Below are positions 1 to 9,010 of a DNA stretch of 64,000 nt, in pieces. A program made the position numbers and the translations under genes. The first letter of the stretch is position 1. Each line of letters starts with the position of its first letter. This stretch comes from Acinetobacter sp. CS-2 (GTDB taxonomy: Bacteria; Pseudomonadota; Gammaproteobacteria; Pseudomonadales; Moraxellaceae). The notes under the pieces were generated by a model that was not told where the DNA came from, did not search any database, and was given only the letters and a program-made list of their open reading frames with translations. The stretch lies in NCBI RefSeq assembly GCF_016599715.1, contig NZ_CP067019.1:62001-126000 (forward strand), in the 5' to 3' direction.

Positions 1-79
1 TAGGTTTAGCCCACTCAGTGTCGTGGTAGGCAATATACAAAGGATCTTCGGAGCACCAAGCACAGCGTTGTATCGTCAT
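1..79 (-). CDS. tag: DNA-3-methyladenine glycosylase I, N-terminal fragment
   Basis: Partial gene running off the left edge; the start codon is the ATG complementary to 77-79. The visible N-terminus reads MTIQRCAWCSEDPLYIAYHD, then TEW, which is the characteristic start of the Tag family: an early zinc-ligand Cys, then a DPLYIAYHDxEW segment. Tag excises 3-methyladenine from alkylated DNA in the cytoplasm. Only about 26 residues are inside the window, so integrity cannot be judged. The next gene downstream in the window is on the same strand. Confidence 0.8.
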   Translation of the reverse strand, partial: MTIQRCAWCSEDPLYIAYHDTEWAKP

Positions 80-98
80 GTTGAATGCTCCTTTTGAC

Positions 99-344
99 TT
101 AAATTTTAAAGACAGTCCATTGATCGCTTTTATTGTCCCAATACAACAGTTCCGCTTGATCGAGATCGGCAAATTGAATCCATACATCTTTACCTGATTT
201 GTCTGCGTAGCCGGTGCTGATGAGTAATGCTTCTTCAGTGATCTCCATGATCCAGCCCTGATAAGACTGTCCATTGAGGCTGATTTTTTGTTGATTACCA
301 GATTCTGCAAATTCCACCAGACGATTGATCAACGCTTCTGACAT
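99..344 (-). CDS. small conserved-looking hypothetical protein, 81 aa
   Basis: I do not recognise a named family. The protein is acidic and soluble, with no signal peptide or membrane segment. It has a beta-rich central part (QSYQGWIMEITEEALLIST, then VWIQFADLDQAELLYWD) that could be a small SH3-like or barrel fold; this is inference only. It lies in the same orientation between the lipoprotein gene (16-bp gap) and tag, so it may be co-transcribed with them. The ATG at 344 is preceded on the minus strand by AGGAAAC, a usable ribosome binding site. Confidence 0.6.
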   Translation of the reverse strand: MSEALINRLVEFAESGNQQKISLNGQSYQGWIMEITEEALLISTGYADKSGKDVWIQFADLDQAELLYWDNKSDQWTVFKI

Positions 345-359
345 GTATGTTTCCTAAAA

Positions 360-920
360 TTAACGTAAATACGGATAGGGGTTAACGGCATTGCGACCTT
401 TACCACCCAAGTAAATGCCGTAATGCAAATGTGGTGCAGTATGTCGAGCATTGCCAGTATTACCTACATAGCCAATGACATCACCTTTTTTGACATAGTC
501 GCCGACATTTAAGCCACGTTTATGACCATCAAGATGCGCATAATAATGCCAAGAACCTGCGGGCCCCATAATCCATATCACTTTACCACCCAAATTGTTA
601 TTACGTAAGTCAGCAACTAAACCTTCTGTAGCACTGAGGACTTTTGTTCCACGTGGAACAATAATATCAATGCCTTCGTGACTTCGTCCTTGGCTACGCG
701 CTGCGCCCCAAGTATCCTTGAGCGCACTTCGTTTGACTTGATGAACAGGAACAGGCAATTGATTGGATAAACGCATGTTTTGTAATTTTTTCACTTCATG
801 AGCAGGCAATGTACTGCCTGATGGTTTGGGTGGAGTCGACGTACAGGCGCTGAGTAAAAGCAAAATAAAACCAATACCGCCGAACAACCCTTTGCGAAGC
901 TGAAAAAATCCTTGAGTCAC
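360..920 (-). CDS. M23-family peptidoglycan-type metallopeptidase lipoprotein (LytM domain)
   Basis: This 186-aa protein has a lipoprotein signal peptide: a hydrophobic run and the lipobox LLSAC at about residues 22-26, so it is probably anchored in an envelope membrane. The C-terminal half is an M23/LytM domain. Zinc-binding features are visible: H81 and D85 in the SHEGIDI segment near residue 80, and the HLHYG motif near residue 165, with YYAHLDG between them. Such proteins cut, or activate enzymes that cut, peptidoglycan cross-links during envelope growth. The gene is 34 bp downstream of mutY on the same strand, so the two are probably co-transcribed. Substrate specificity (enzyme or EnvC/NlpD-like activator) cannot be decided from sequence. 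Confidence 0.85.
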   Translation of the reverse strand: MTQGFFQLRKGLFGGIGFILLLLSACTSTPPKPSGSTLPAHEVKKLQNMRLSNQLPVPVHQVKRSALKDTWGAARSQGRSHEGIDIIVPRGTKVLSATEGLVADLRNNNLGGKVIWIMGPAGSWHYYAHLDGHKRGLNVGDYVKKGDVIGYVGNTGNARHTAPHLHYGIYLGGKGRNAVNPYPYLR

Positions 921-954
921 ATTTGTCCCTATTCAATTGATGAGCAGTTCAAAA

Positions 955-2001
955 CTATGGCATAGAATGGCTTTTGAGTTCTAGCGTAGAAATGAGTTTT
1001 TTCATGGCGGTTGGAATACCGAGTGCAGTAGCTTGTATCGGGGTATACCACTGTGCATTGCATTCAATCGCTAAATGCTCTTTTTGCTCGGCAGCAACGG
1101 TAAATACAGTAGCCTCTAAAAGCCAAGTAAAGTGGGTAAAGCTATGTGATATTTGCACTTGAGTGGCGGTAGGTTTCAGACCAAGCTGTTGAGTGAGGGA
1201 TTGAAACTCATGGGGTTGATCAAAAATAGGTAAACACCACAGACCACCCCATAGCCCGCTATTCGGACGTTGTATCCACAGCCATTCTCCTGCAGATTGA
1301 ATCAGCATGACTTGAGCCTCTTTCACTGGAACAGGCTTTTTAGGCTTTTTATAAGGTAATTCAGTCTCTAAACCTTGTGCATGTGCTTTGCAGTGCTGTT
1401 GCATGGGACAATATAAACAAAGCGGTTTTTTCGGCGTGCATACCGTTGCACCAAGATCCATAATCGCTTGGGTATAATCGTGGTTGCGTTCAGTGGGGCA
1501 GAGCTCTGTCGCCAGTTGCCACATGGCCCGTTCATGTACAGGTTTCGATAAATCATCTTCTATAGCAAAGAAACGAGACAATACTCGCTTGACGTTGCCG
1601 TCCATAATCACGCCATATTGTCTTAAACCCAAAGACATCAGCGCACCCGCGGTAGACGGCCCGATGCCCGGTAGTTCCATCCACTGCTCAAGATTGCTTG
1701 GAAAATGTCCCTGACGTGCAACAATACCCGCGGCTTTGTGTAAGTTCCGAGCCCGTGCATAGTAGCCTAAGCCAGCCCAATAGGGCGCCACATCATCCCA
1801 AGAAGCATGGCCTAAATCTTCAACAGTCGGAAATCGTTGAATAAATCGATCAAAATATTGTAAGACGGTTTTGACTTGAGTCTGTTGCAGCATAATTTCT
1901 GAAACCCACACTTTGTAAGGGTCATCCTTCACTTGCCACGGTAAGTCATGACGACCATGGACATCAAACCAGTCGAGAAGGGCATCAGAAAAGTTAAACA
2001 T
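955..2001 (-). CDS. mutY: A/G-specific adenine DNA glycosylase MutY
   Basis: Base-excision repair enzyme that removes adenine mispaired with 8-oxoguanine. Length (348 aa) fits MutY. Visible features: the catalytic Glu in SEIMLQQTQV near residue 35; the helix-hairpin-helix LPGIGPSTAG near residue 110; the catalytic Asp in VIMDGNVKR near residue 132; the 4Fe-4S cluster ligands in C-x6-C-x2-C-x5-C (CTPKKPLCLYCPMQQHC) near residue 188; and a C-terminal NUDIX-like 8-oxoG recognition domain. It is followed on the same strand by the M23 lipoprotein gene. Confidence 0.96.
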   Translation of the reverse strand: MFNFSDALLDWFDVHGRHDLPWQVKDDPYKVWVSEIMLQQTQVKTVLQYFDRFIQRFPTVEDLGHASWDDVAPYWAGLGYYARARNLHKAAGIVARQGHFPSNLEQWMELPGIGPSTAGALMSLGLRQYGVIMDGNVKRVLSRFFAIEDDLSKPVHERAMWQLATELCPTERNHDYTQAIMDLGATVCTPKKPLCLYCPMQQHCKAHAQGLETELPYKKPKKPVPVKEAQVMLIQSAGEWLWIQRPNSGLWGGLWCLPIFDQPHEFQSLTQQLGLKPTATQVQISHSFTHFTWLLEATVFTVAAEQKEHLAIECNAQWYTPIQATALGIPTAMKKLISTLELKSHSMP

Positions 2002-2112
2002 GCAATACAGTCAAAATTGAAAAAACCTGCCTAGTATACATCTTTCAATAGTCATTCTTTTTGTTCAAAACGAAAACTGTATATCAGGGGAAATGCAAAA
2101 ATAGCGGCTATC

Positions 2113-2134
2113 AAAAAAGGAGCCGAAGCTCCTT
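2113..2134 (-). terminator. intrinsic terminator of the HIT gene
   Basis: On the minus strand a perfect 7-bp stem AAGGAGC / GCTCCTT closes a TTCG tetraloop and runs straight into a T tract (CTTTTTTGA). It lies about 20 bp beyond the stop codon of the HIT-family gene, so it most likely ends that transcript and insulates mutY. Confidence 0.85.
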
Positions 2135-2154
2135 AGTGAGTGTAAATTTAAAGT

Positions 2155-2514
2155 TTAGCTTTTAAAGCCCCAGCGGGTATCAAGCGCCAATGTTTGGTTT
2201 TCATAACGTGGAATAATGTGAATATGCACATGTTCAGTGGCTTCGCCAAAAACTTGTCCATCATTAAACCCAATATGAAAGCCTGTAGGTTGATAGCGTA
2301 AATTTAATTCATTACGCGCTTGTTCAAGTAAGGACATTAAACTTTTACGTTCTTTATCAGTAATTTCAAAAAAAGAACCAACGTGACGTAGCGGGACAAT
2401 GACAGCATGCCCTTTAGACAGTGTATGTGGTTCAGGAAGTACAACACCAAAATCATTTTTTGCAATCACGTCATATTCGTCAAAATTGCAATATGGACAA
2501 TTGAGTTCTGTCAT
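2155..2514 (-). CDS. HIT-family (histidine triad) nucleotide-binding protein
   Basis: This 119-aa soluble protein carries the histidine triad HVHIHIIPRY (H-x-H-x-H) near residues 95-104, whose central His is the nucleophile in nucleotidyl hydrolases and transferases of this superfamily. The N-terminus has a CxxC pair (CPYC), common in the HinT/Fhit-like bacterial branch and possibly metal-binding. The physiological substrate is not evident. It has its own strong terminator and stands alone between the dienelactone hydrolase-like gene and mutY on the same strand. Confidence 0.88.
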   Translation of the reverse strand: MTELNCPYCNFDEYDVIAKNDFGVVLPEPHTLSKGHAVIVPLRHVGSFFEITDKERKSLMSLLEQARNELNLRYQPTGFHIGFNDGQVFGEATEHVHIHIIPRYENQTLALDTRWGFKS

Positions 2515-2565
2515 TGTGCTCTCCTCATTTTTATAAATTAAATATTGTTATTGGTTCTTATGGCT

Positions 2566-3312
2566 TTAAGAACCAAGCTGGCGTGCTAACAAGGCATACA
2601 TGGCTGCTAAGCTTTGCTGTTCTGCAGCAGCGTTATAAGCTAAATCTACGCCGTTGGCTTTGGCACGTTCATCCGCCATCGGGTTGCTAAAGCCGTGTTT
2701 TGCGCCTTCAAAAATATTGATTTGATACTGCACTTGGGCAGCATCCATTTCATTTCTAAAGGTCGCAACATCATCTAAGCTCACCATCGAGTCGAGCTCA
2801 CCATGTTGTACTAAAATCTCTGCTTGGACTTGTCCTGTTTGTGCAGGAGTCGCTGTAGCAAGTGTTGCATGGAAGGTCACCACAGCTTTTAATGCAGCAC
2901 CTGAACGCGCTAAATCCAGCACGACTTTTCCGCCATAGCAAAAGCCTATAGCTGCGAGTTTATCTGCATTTACTTCTTTTTGCTGTGCCAAAGTGTGTAA
3001 TGCAGCCGACGCACGGGTCACGATGGTGTCGGCATGATCAAAAGTCTGCATCATCCATTCATAAGCTTGCTTGGCATCTGTGGTGACTTTTTTGTCACCA
3101 TACATGTCCAGCGCTAAAGCCGCATAGCCTTGTTCTGCCAATTCACGCGCACGTTGTTCGGTATATTCATTGCGTCCCCACCATTCAGGGGCAACTAAAA
3201 CACCTGCGACCGCAGTGTCTGACTCTGGAGCAGCAAAATAGCCAAAAAGTTGAGTTCCATCCGCTGCTGTATATTGAATTTCGCGCGTCTTAATTTTAAC
3301 AGTCATGGTCAA
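2566..3312 (-). CDS. dienelactone hydrolase family alpha/beta hydrolase
   Basis: This 248-aa protein belongs to the DLH family. The Cys nucleophile elbow GFCYGG is near residue 123, the acid is probably the Asp of HGELDSMV near residue 173, and the catalytic His sits in KHGFSNP near residue 206. The sequence starts MTMTVKIKTREIQY; a second ATG at residue 3 is equally possible. No aromatic-degradation genes are nearby, so a chlorocatechol-pathway role is not supported; it is better called a DLH-like esterase of unknown substrate. Confidence 0.88.
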   Translation of the reverse strand: MTMTVKIKTREIQYTAADGTQLFGYFAAPESDTAVAGVLVAPEWWGRNEYTEQRARELAEQGYAALALDMYGDKKVTTDAKQAYEWMMQTFDHADTIVTRASAALHTLAQQKEVNADKLAAIGFCYGGKVVLDLARSGAALKAVVTFHATLATATPAQTGQVQAEILVQHGELDSMVSLDDVATFRNEMDAAQVQYQINIFEGAKHGFSNPMADERAKANGVDLAYNAAAEQQSLAAMYALLARQLGS

Positions 3313-3460
3313 ATCCTTATGTGCGGCTACGCAGTTAATGAAGATTTAAAATAAAGGGGAAAATAGTTTTTGTGAAATAAATATAAGATATCAATGTGAA
3401 TTTTAAGTCAAATCAATCAAAAAAATTGTAAAAGAAAATAATGGAAAGAAGAAATATTGA

Positions 3461-3486
3461 GGAGCACCGAGATTTGTCGATGCTCC
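3461..3486 (-). terminator. hairpin downstream of the first FKBP gene, probable weak terminator
   Basis: GGAGCA (3461-3466) and TGCTCC (3481-3486) form the outer stem, with CGA/TCG continuing it inside. On the minus strand it follows the stop codon of the FKBP gene by about 15 bp. The following T-content is modest (CTCAATATTTCTTC), so termination may be partial. Confidence 0.5.
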
Positions 3487-3500
3487 TGAATGGAGTATTG

Positions 3501-4193
3501 TTATTTCGGGAGAACTTCAATGAGCTCTACATCAAAAATCAGCGTGCTGTTTGGCTCAATGACATCTGCTGAACCAATTTGACCATAGCCTAAATTTGCA
3601 GGAATGAAGAAGCGATATTTTGCACCTTCTTTCATCAACTGTAGACCTTCTGTCCAACCCTGAATGACTTGACTCACTTGGAACATCGCAGGTTGGTTAC
3701 GTGCAATTGAACTATCAAAAACAGTGCCATCAATTAAGCGCCCTTCATAGTGAACTTTCACTGTTGAATTGGCTTTGGGTGACTTACCTTTGCCGCCTTG
3801 AATGACTTGATACTGCAGGCCAGATTTCGTGACCTGAATGCCCTGTTTTTTGGCATTTTCAGCAAGGAAAGCTGAACCAATGGTGGCATTCGCATCCGCT
3901 TTTTGCTTCAGTTCAATCAGTTGTTTCGCTTCGGTTTGCTTTTTATATTGGGTTAAGGCACGGGTCATTTCTTCATCTGTTAATGACGAAGCTTGACCTT
4001 TAGATGCTGCCTTTAAACCTGCAACAAATGCATCAATATCCAAATCCTTAATGGATTCAGCATTACTGCGTCCCATTAAATAACCAAAACTATAACCCAC
4101 TTGTTCTGCAGCACTACTTTTATTACTGACATCTTTGGCAAATACAGTGCTTGAGCAGAGTGCCAAACACAACATACTGATCTGTAATTTCAT
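3501..4193 (-). CDS. FKBP-type peptidyl-prolyl cis-trans isomerase, exported
   Basis: This 230-aa protein has a Sec signal peptide (MKLQISMLCLALCSSTVFA), an N-terminal helical dimerisation domain of the FkpA/Mip type (residues about 30-115) and a C-terminal FKBP domain (about 125-228) with the usual [16 protein letters not shown] and [20 protein letters not shown] segments. It should catalyse proline isomerisation and act as a periplasmic folding factor. It is a paralogue of the adjacent upstream gene, a tandem pair at the edge of the capsule locus. A terminator lies between them, so they are probably separate transcripts. Confidence 0.92.
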   Translation of the reverse strand: MKLQISMLCLALCSSTVFAKDVSNKSSAAEQVGYSFGYLMGRSNAESIKDLDIDAFVAGLKAASKGQASSLTDEEMTRALTQYKKQTEAKQLIELKQKADANATIGSAFLAENAKKQGIQVTKSGLQYQVIQGGKGKSPKANSTVKVHYEGRLIDGTVFDSSIARNQPAMFQVSQVIQGWTEGLQLMKEGAKYRFFIPANLGYGQIGSADVIEPNSTLIFDVELIEVLPK

Positions 4194-4205
4194 GACCGAG
4201 TCTCA

Positions 4206-4236
4206 AAATAAAGCAGGAGAGCGAAAAGCTCTCCTG
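4206..4236 (-). terminator. intrinsic terminator of fkpA
   Basis: CAGGAGAGC (4214-4222) and GCTCTCCTG (4228-4236) form a perfect 9-bp stem with a 5-nt loop. On the minus strand it is followed by CTTTATTTTG. It sits about 12 bp past the fkpA stop codon. Confidence 0.8.
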
Positions 4237-4247
4237 TAGCGGTTTTA

Positions 4248-4961
4248 TTATTTAACTTCAATGAGTTCTACATCAAAAATTAAAGTACTGTTCGGTGGAA
4301 TTGTTCCTGGAACACCTTGAGCACCATAACCTAGGTTTGAGGGAATATATAAAGTAGCTTTGCCACCTTCCTTCATTAACTGTAGACCTTCGGTCCAACC
4401 CGGAATTACTTGGTTCAACGGGAATTCAATTGGCTCGCCGCGCTGTACTGAACTATCAAATACTGTGCCATCCACTAACTTACCTGTGTAGTGAACTTTA
4501 ACAACTGATGTGGCTTGCGGTTGTTTACCTGTACCTTCTTTCGTTGTTAGGTACTGTAAACCAGAAGCTGTAGTTTTAACCCCAGCTTTGCTTTTGTTTT
4601 CTGTTAAGAAATTATCGCTGCTACTTTGTGTTTGCTTATTGCTTTCGAGCTGCTTGTTTTGCATTTCTTGCTGGAACTCAGTATATGCTTTTTGTAATTC
4701 TTCTTCAGTATATGCTGGTTTTGCACGAGCATGACCCGCACGAACGCCAGTGACAAAGCTATCAATATCTAATTCTGGAGGCGTTTGATGGGCAACTTCA
4801 TAACCAAGTGCATAACTAATTTTAGCGACAGCAGAAGCATTTGCAGCTGGTTGAGTTGATGTTGCTGATTGCGTAGCAGGCGTTTTAGTTGCATAGTAAA
4901 CAGGAACAAGTGCGGCACCGCCGAGTAATACAGCGACAGCGATAGGTAGGGCCTTACTCAT
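4248..4961 (-). CDS. fkpA: FKBP-type peptidyl-prolyl isomerase FkpA
   Basis: 237-aa exported or membrane-anchored FKBP. I chose the ATG at 4961 ([20 protein letters not shown]), which gives a proper signal or anchor helix with GGGAAAAT upstream, rather than an in-frame start 22 codons earlier whose extra residues would spoil the signal. It has an N-terminal helical domain, a Gln-rich linker, then an FKBP domain with [16 protein letters not shown] and [19 protein letters not shown]. In Acinetobacter this gene conventionally marks the left border of the capsule locus, which fits wzc beginning next door. It probably helps fold envelope proteins. Confidence 0.92.
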   Translation of the reverse strand: MSKALPIAVAVLLGGAALVPVYYATKTPATQSATSTQPAANASAVAKISYALGYEVAHQTPPELDIDSFVTGVRAGHARAKPAYTEEELQKAYTEFQQEMQNKQLESNKQTQSSSDNFLTENKSKAGVKTTASGLQYLTTKEGTGKQPQATSVVKVHYTGKLVDGTVFDSSVQRGEPIEFPLNQVIPGWTEGLQLMKEGGKATLYIPSNLGYGAQGVPGTIPPNSTLIFDVELIEVK

Positions 4962-5165
4962 ATATTTTCCCACAATTATTTTATATGTAAAAAGTTGCTG
5001 AAATTCTAGCAGACTTTTCCTGTTCAACGCTTACCTATCTCTATGATCAGGTAAGGTGCAGGAAAGATCATCATAGTCATGTTCTTATTTTTATACTATA
5101 ACGGTATGAATATATAAAACATTTTTTATACAGAAAGATGCATGCAACATAAATTTCGAAAATAA

Positions 5166-5193
5166 AAAAAGCCACCGTATTCGGTGGCTTTTT
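5166..5193 (-). terminator. intrinsic terminator after wzc
   Basis: AAGCCACCG / CGGTGGCTT form a 9-bp stem with a TATT loop. It is flanked by A and T runs on both sides, so it can act in either direction. It lies just downstream of the wzc stop codon and ends the leftward wza-wzb-wzc transcript. Confidence 0.85.
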
Positions 5194-5206
5194 GAAAGAG
5201 CTTGAA

Positions 5207-7405
5207 TCAGTCTTGATCTTTTGAAGCTTTATAACCATAAGAATAGTTATAGCCATAACCATAGCCTGCGGAGCTACGTTGAATGTCGTTTAGAATAATA
5301 CCATTGACCTTCACACCCACTTGTTCAAAGCGGTTCACGGTTAACTCTAGTTCTTTTAACTGAGTTTTCGCATAACGAGCAATCACCAAATTCACACCAG
5401 TAAATTGCGAAATAATGATACCGTCTGTCACCGCAAGTACAGGAGGGGTATCAATGATCACATGATCAAACATCTGTGAAATCAAATCTAAGAATTCTTT
5501 GAATTTACCAGAACTTAAAAGCTCAGATGGGTTAGAAGGGCTCTTACCGCGAGTAATAACACTTAAATTTGGAATTTCAGTGGTTTTAATGATGCTGTCT
5601 AGATCACGCTGACCATTTAAATATTCAGAAAGACCTGGTTGGTTGTCATGATTGAAGTATTTGTTCAAATAACCACGACGTAAATCGGCATCAATAATTA
5701 AAACACGTTTATCGCTTTGCGCAAGAATAGTTGCCAAGTTGGTAGAAATAAACGATTTACCGACTTCTGGTGCAGGCCCCGAAATCATGATCAGGTTATT
5801 TTTTGCAGATGACAGTGCAAAGTGAATAGCAGTACGCATACTGCGCAAACTTTCAATTGCAATATCATCGCTATTTTTAACTGCAAGAACTGGAATTGTT
5901 TTCTTCTTCTTCAAGAGTTTAATACGGCTTTCTTGAACAGGCGAACGTGGTACAGTGGCATAAACAGGAAGATCCAGATTGTTTTCAATTTCTGAAGAAT
6001 CTTTAATTCCTGAGCGCAACATGTTACGAACAAGAGCAATTAATACACCAATAAAACCGCCTACAAATAACGATAAAATCAGAACAATTAATTTTTTCGG
6101 CTTAATTGGTTTTTCAGGTTCAACAGCCGTGTCGATGATACGGACATTGCCAATTTCACCAGCATTTGCAATTTTAAGCTGTTGATAGCTGTTAAGAAGC
6201 GATGTGTAAAGCTCAGTATTTACTTTGACATCACGATAAAGTTGTAAGTATAAGCGCTGTGTTTCTGGGAGTTGTTTAATGGACTTGTTTAATTCTTGAG
6301 TCTTTTGATTTAAAGAATTTACCTGTGCATTAATTTCAGCCATTAAAGGATGATCAGGTGTATATTTAGCAGACAACTCAGCTTGTTTCTGTTTTAACTC
6401 AATGCGCATTTTTTCAAGCTCAATATTTTGTTTGAGCATGAGTTCAGCTTCTTGAGTGACATCTACAGTATTGTATTTTTCACGAAATTCATTGAATTTA
6501 ATTTCAGACTGTTCAAGTTGTTGCTTTAATTCAGGGAGTTGTTGATCCAAGAAATTGAGGGTTTGTTTGGATTCTAAAGATTTACGCTCAATATTTTGTT
6601 GATGATAAATTTCTAAAATATGATTCAGTACATTGGTAATGTGCTGTTTATCTTCTCCAGCATAATTTAAACCAATGACACCTGTCATTTTCCCTTTTTC
6701 AGCTACGCCATAATTTAATTTTAAATTTTTGACAGCAGAAGGCAGTGAGAGTTTAGATAATATAAAAGCGTGTTCAAATGGCTGTGTACTTGAAATATTA
6801 ATTTTCCAAGCTCCATAGCCGTCAACAAATTGATTCAGTTGATTTAAACGACCTTCAAAGATCACCTGATCTTTATGACTTAAGGTAAATTTAGAGTCTG
6901 CTTTGAAATCTAAAGTGAGTTTTTTATCCAAATAATAATCTGGAACATCAAACTCTTTAACTAAAAAATTATGTTGCTTGGTGCTATAACTAACGCCCTG
7001 GCCATCAAATTTCAATTGACCTTTTTCTGAAGATAGAAGTTTTTTAAAGAAGCTATTATTTTGATCTTTGATACTGATGTTCAGATTGAGGTCATCAATC
7101 ACTTTACCTAACACCATACGAGAATTTAAGATCTCAATCTCTGCATCTGCAGGGGATTTTTGACCGAGGCCGCCCGAGACTTCTTTGAGTTCACCTAGTA
7201 ATGCGGCAGACGCAGCACTTTTGCCATCTTCGACTTGAACTAAAGCATCCGTAGAATATATGGAAGGTGTGGTTCGAATATAGAGTAGTGCACAGATTAA
7301 ACTTAATATGATGCAAAGAGCAATAATTTTCCATTGAGCAATCAGAGAAAAAAAGAGCACTTTTAAATCAATAGTATCTTCTTCAGTTTTTGAGGTTTGA
7401 GTCAT
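5207..7405 (-). CDS. wzc: capsule tyrosine autokinase / polysaccharide co-polymerase Wzc
   Basis: 732-aa inner-membrane protein controlling capsule polymerisation and export. The N-terminal membrane segment (about residues 30-50) and a second one near 445-465 bracket a large periplasmic Wzz-like coiled-coil domain. The cytoplasmic BY-kinase domain follows, with Walker A SGPAPEVGKSFIS near 540, Walker A' VLIIDADLRRG near 568 and Walker B VIIDTPP near 645. The C-terminal tail is a tyrosine cluster (YGYGYNYSYGYK) used for autophosphorylation and reversed by Wzb. It is the last gene of the wza-wzb-wzc transcript, 31 bp after wzb. No odd residues were noticed. Confidence 0.97.
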   Translation of the reverse strand: MTQTSKTEEDTIDLKVLFFSLIAQWKIIALCIILSLICALLYIRTTPSIYSTDALVQVEDGKSAASAALLGELKEVSGGLGQKSPADAEIEILNSRMVLGKVIDDLNLNISIKDQNNSFFKKLLSSEKGQLKFDGQGVSYSTKQHNFLVKEFDVPDYYLDKKLTLDFKADSKFTLSHKDQVIFEGRLNQLNQFVDGYGAWKINISSTQPFEHAFILSKLSLPSAVKNLKLNYGVAEKGKMTGVIGLNYAGEDKQHITNVLNHILEIYHQQNIERKSLESKQTLNFLDQQLPELKQQLEQSEIKFNEFREKYNTVDVTQEAELMLKQNIELEKMRIELKQKQAELSAKYTPDHPLMAEINAQVNSLNQKTQELNKSIKQLPETQRLYLQLYRDVKVNTELYTSLLNSYQQLKIANAGEIGNVRIIDTAVEPEKPIKPKKLIVLILSLFVGGFIGVLIALVRNMLRSGIKDSSEIENNLDLPVYATVPRSPVQESRIKLLKKKKTIPVLAVKNSDDIAIESLRSMRTAIHFALSSAKNNLIMISGPAPEVGKSFISTNLATILAQSDKRVLIIDADLRRGYLNKYFNHDNQPGLSEYLNGQRDLDSIIKTTEIPNLSVITRGKSPSNPSELLSSGKFKEFLDLISQMFDHVIIDTPPVLAVTDGIIISQFTGVNLVIARYAKTQLKELELTVNRFEQVGVKVNGIILNDIQRSSAGYGYGYNYSYGYKASKDQD

Positions 7406-7436
7406 AGTTTAACAACTGATTATTCAATAATTTATA

Positions 7437-7865
7437 TTAAAAATGTGGCAACCAATCCTGAACATATTTGCTTATGTTTTTGCAGGATTCATTAAAAAAG
7501 TCTTGATCGTGTTGATAAGGGTCAGGAACATTTTTTCCTTGCCAATGTCCTAATCGAAAGACTTTGCCTTTTGCAAACGGCCATTGTTTTTCTATATGTT
7601 GAGCCTGATTTGTGCTCATCACTAGAATTAAATCTGCTTGCTTAATTAAGGATGCATTGATTTGTTTTGCAATATGTGGACGCATATCAATATTGAACTG
7701 GTCCATACAATGGATTGCTTTTTCATCTGCTTGATGTCCGACCATTGCGGATAATCCTGCAGATTCAATCTGTTGATTTGGGCAATTCATTTTCAGGAAA
7801 TATTCTGCCATCGGGCTACGGCAAATATTTCCGACACAGACAACGAGTATATTTTTAAATGCCAT
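7437..7865 (-). CDS. wzb: low-molecular-weight protein tyrosine phosphatase Wzb
   Basis: 142-aa cytoplasmic phosphatase. The P-loop VCVGNICRSPMAE (C-x5-R) is at residues about 9-21, and the general acid Asp lies in PDPYQHD near residue 114. It removes phosphate from the Wzc tyrosine tail, cycling the kinase during capsule assembly. The start lies 2 bp after the wza stop codon, so it is tightly coupled to wza and wzc in one leftward operon. Confidence 0.96.
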   Translation of the reverse strand: MAFKNILVVCVGNICRSPMAEYFLKMNCPNQQIESAGLSAMVGHQADEKAIHCMDQFNIDMRPHIAKQINASLIKQADLILVMSTNQAQHIEKQWPFAKGKVFRLGHWQGKNVPDPYQHDQDFFNESCKNISKYVQDWLPHF

Positions 7866-7867
7866 AA

Positions 7868-8962
7868 TTATTTTCCAAGCTGATCAAAACTATAAAGTGC
7901 GCTTGAGAATGGAATGATTTGATTGACGACACGCTGCCAACGAGTCAAGCCAGTTGCATCAATGTAAACAATGTCATTCTTTTTCATGGAAAATTGATTG
8001 GCTAATGCTAGATTACCAATACTACTCAAATTTAAGTGATAGATAGTTGACTGCTTCTGATCTAAATCTGTACGCATCACATAAATTCTAGCTGCACTAG
8101 CTGAGTAAGGGTTGATCCCTTCACTTTCACCCAATACATCACTTAAAGACATGCCTTGATCACGTAAGTTAATCGCTTGGCTTTTACTTGATTCACCCAT
8201 GACATAAAGTTTTTGATCTTGTTTTGTATTTACAAAAATTGTGTCATTCGGGCGAATTAATAAATTATGTAGTGATAAACCATTTTTTTCGAGTTGAATG
8301 GTATTTAAATTATACGTAGCACCATTTCGAATAAGTTGAATATTAGTGGTGTCGCCAGTTTTGGTATCAATACCACCGGCTTGACCTAGTGCGGTATAGA
8401 GGCTGATTGGTTGATCATTTAAAGTGTATTGGCCACTTTTAAGTACTTGACCATTTACGAAGTATCTTTTGCCTTCGTAAGATAACACTCTGACGACCAC
8501 ATCTGGGTGTTTTAAATATTTACTAAATTGACTACGCAAATATGTATTCGCTTGAGCAAGCGTTTTCCCAGCAATTTTAACTGACCCGACTAAAGGAAGC
8601 TGTACATTACCGTTTGGGTCAATGGGATAACCAACAGCTTTTACATTAGTTGCATCTTGAATTGGTGGTGTAATTTCGGGATAAGCCCAGAGTTGGATCG
8701 ATAGAACATCACCTGCACTTAATTTATATATGGATTGCTGATGCTGAAATAGTGTTTGAATTTGATCAAAATTTTGTGAATTTGCTTGAGATATAGCAGG
8801 AATATTATTTTGTGTTAAAGGTACAACATTTAATTCAGCACCTTGATCTGTTTGGTAAGAACCTTGTTGTGGTAAATCATATGTCTGAAGTCCAGGGGTC
8901 ATTGCACATCCTGTAATTCCTAAACTCAAAACCAGCATAACGCTATAACGATAGTAATTCAC
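7868..8962 (-). CDS. wza: outer-membrane polysaccharide export lipoprotein Wza
   Basis: Forms the octameric outer-membrane channel for capsule export. A lipobox (LGITGC) follows a short hydrophobic signal. The poly_export/SLBB regions follow: LSAGDVLSIQLWAYPEI near residue 80, then VNGQVLKSGQYTLN and VMGESSKSQAINLRDQG. The C-terminus should be the amphipathic helix that crosses the outer membrane. The start is uncertain. I chose the GTG at 8962 (VNYYRYSVML), with AGGA upstream, because it gives a normal-length signal peptide; an in-frame TTG at 9010 would add 16 basic residues. It is the first gene of wza-wzb-wzc and is transcribed divergently from gna. Confidence 0.93.
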   Translation of the reverse strand: MNYYRYSVMLVLSLGITGCAMTPGLQTYDLPQQGSYQTDQGAELNVVPLTQNNIPAISQANSQNFDQIQTLFQHQQSIYKLSAGDVLSIQLWAYPEITPPIQDATNVKAVGYPIDPNGNVQLPLVGSVKIAGKTLAQANTYLRSQFSKYLKHPDVVVRVLSYEGKRYFVNGQVLKSGQYTLNDQPISLYTALGQAGGIDTKTGDTTNIQLIRNGATYNLNTIQLEKNGLSLHNLLIRPNDTIFVNTKQDQKLYVMGESSKSQAINLRDQGMSLSDVLGESEGINPYSASAARIYVMRTDLDQKQSTIYHLNLSSIGNLALANQFSMKKNDIVYIDATGLTRWQRVVNQIIPFSSALYSFDQLGK

Positions 8963-9010
8963 TCGAATATAAATCCTATTTATAAATTTGAATGTTTTTG
9001 AACGGGCCAA

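Noticed and set aside
5077..5262. 61-aa minus-strand frame between wzc and fkpA
   Set aside because: It starts inside wzc in another frame and crosses the wzc terminator hairpin; not supported.
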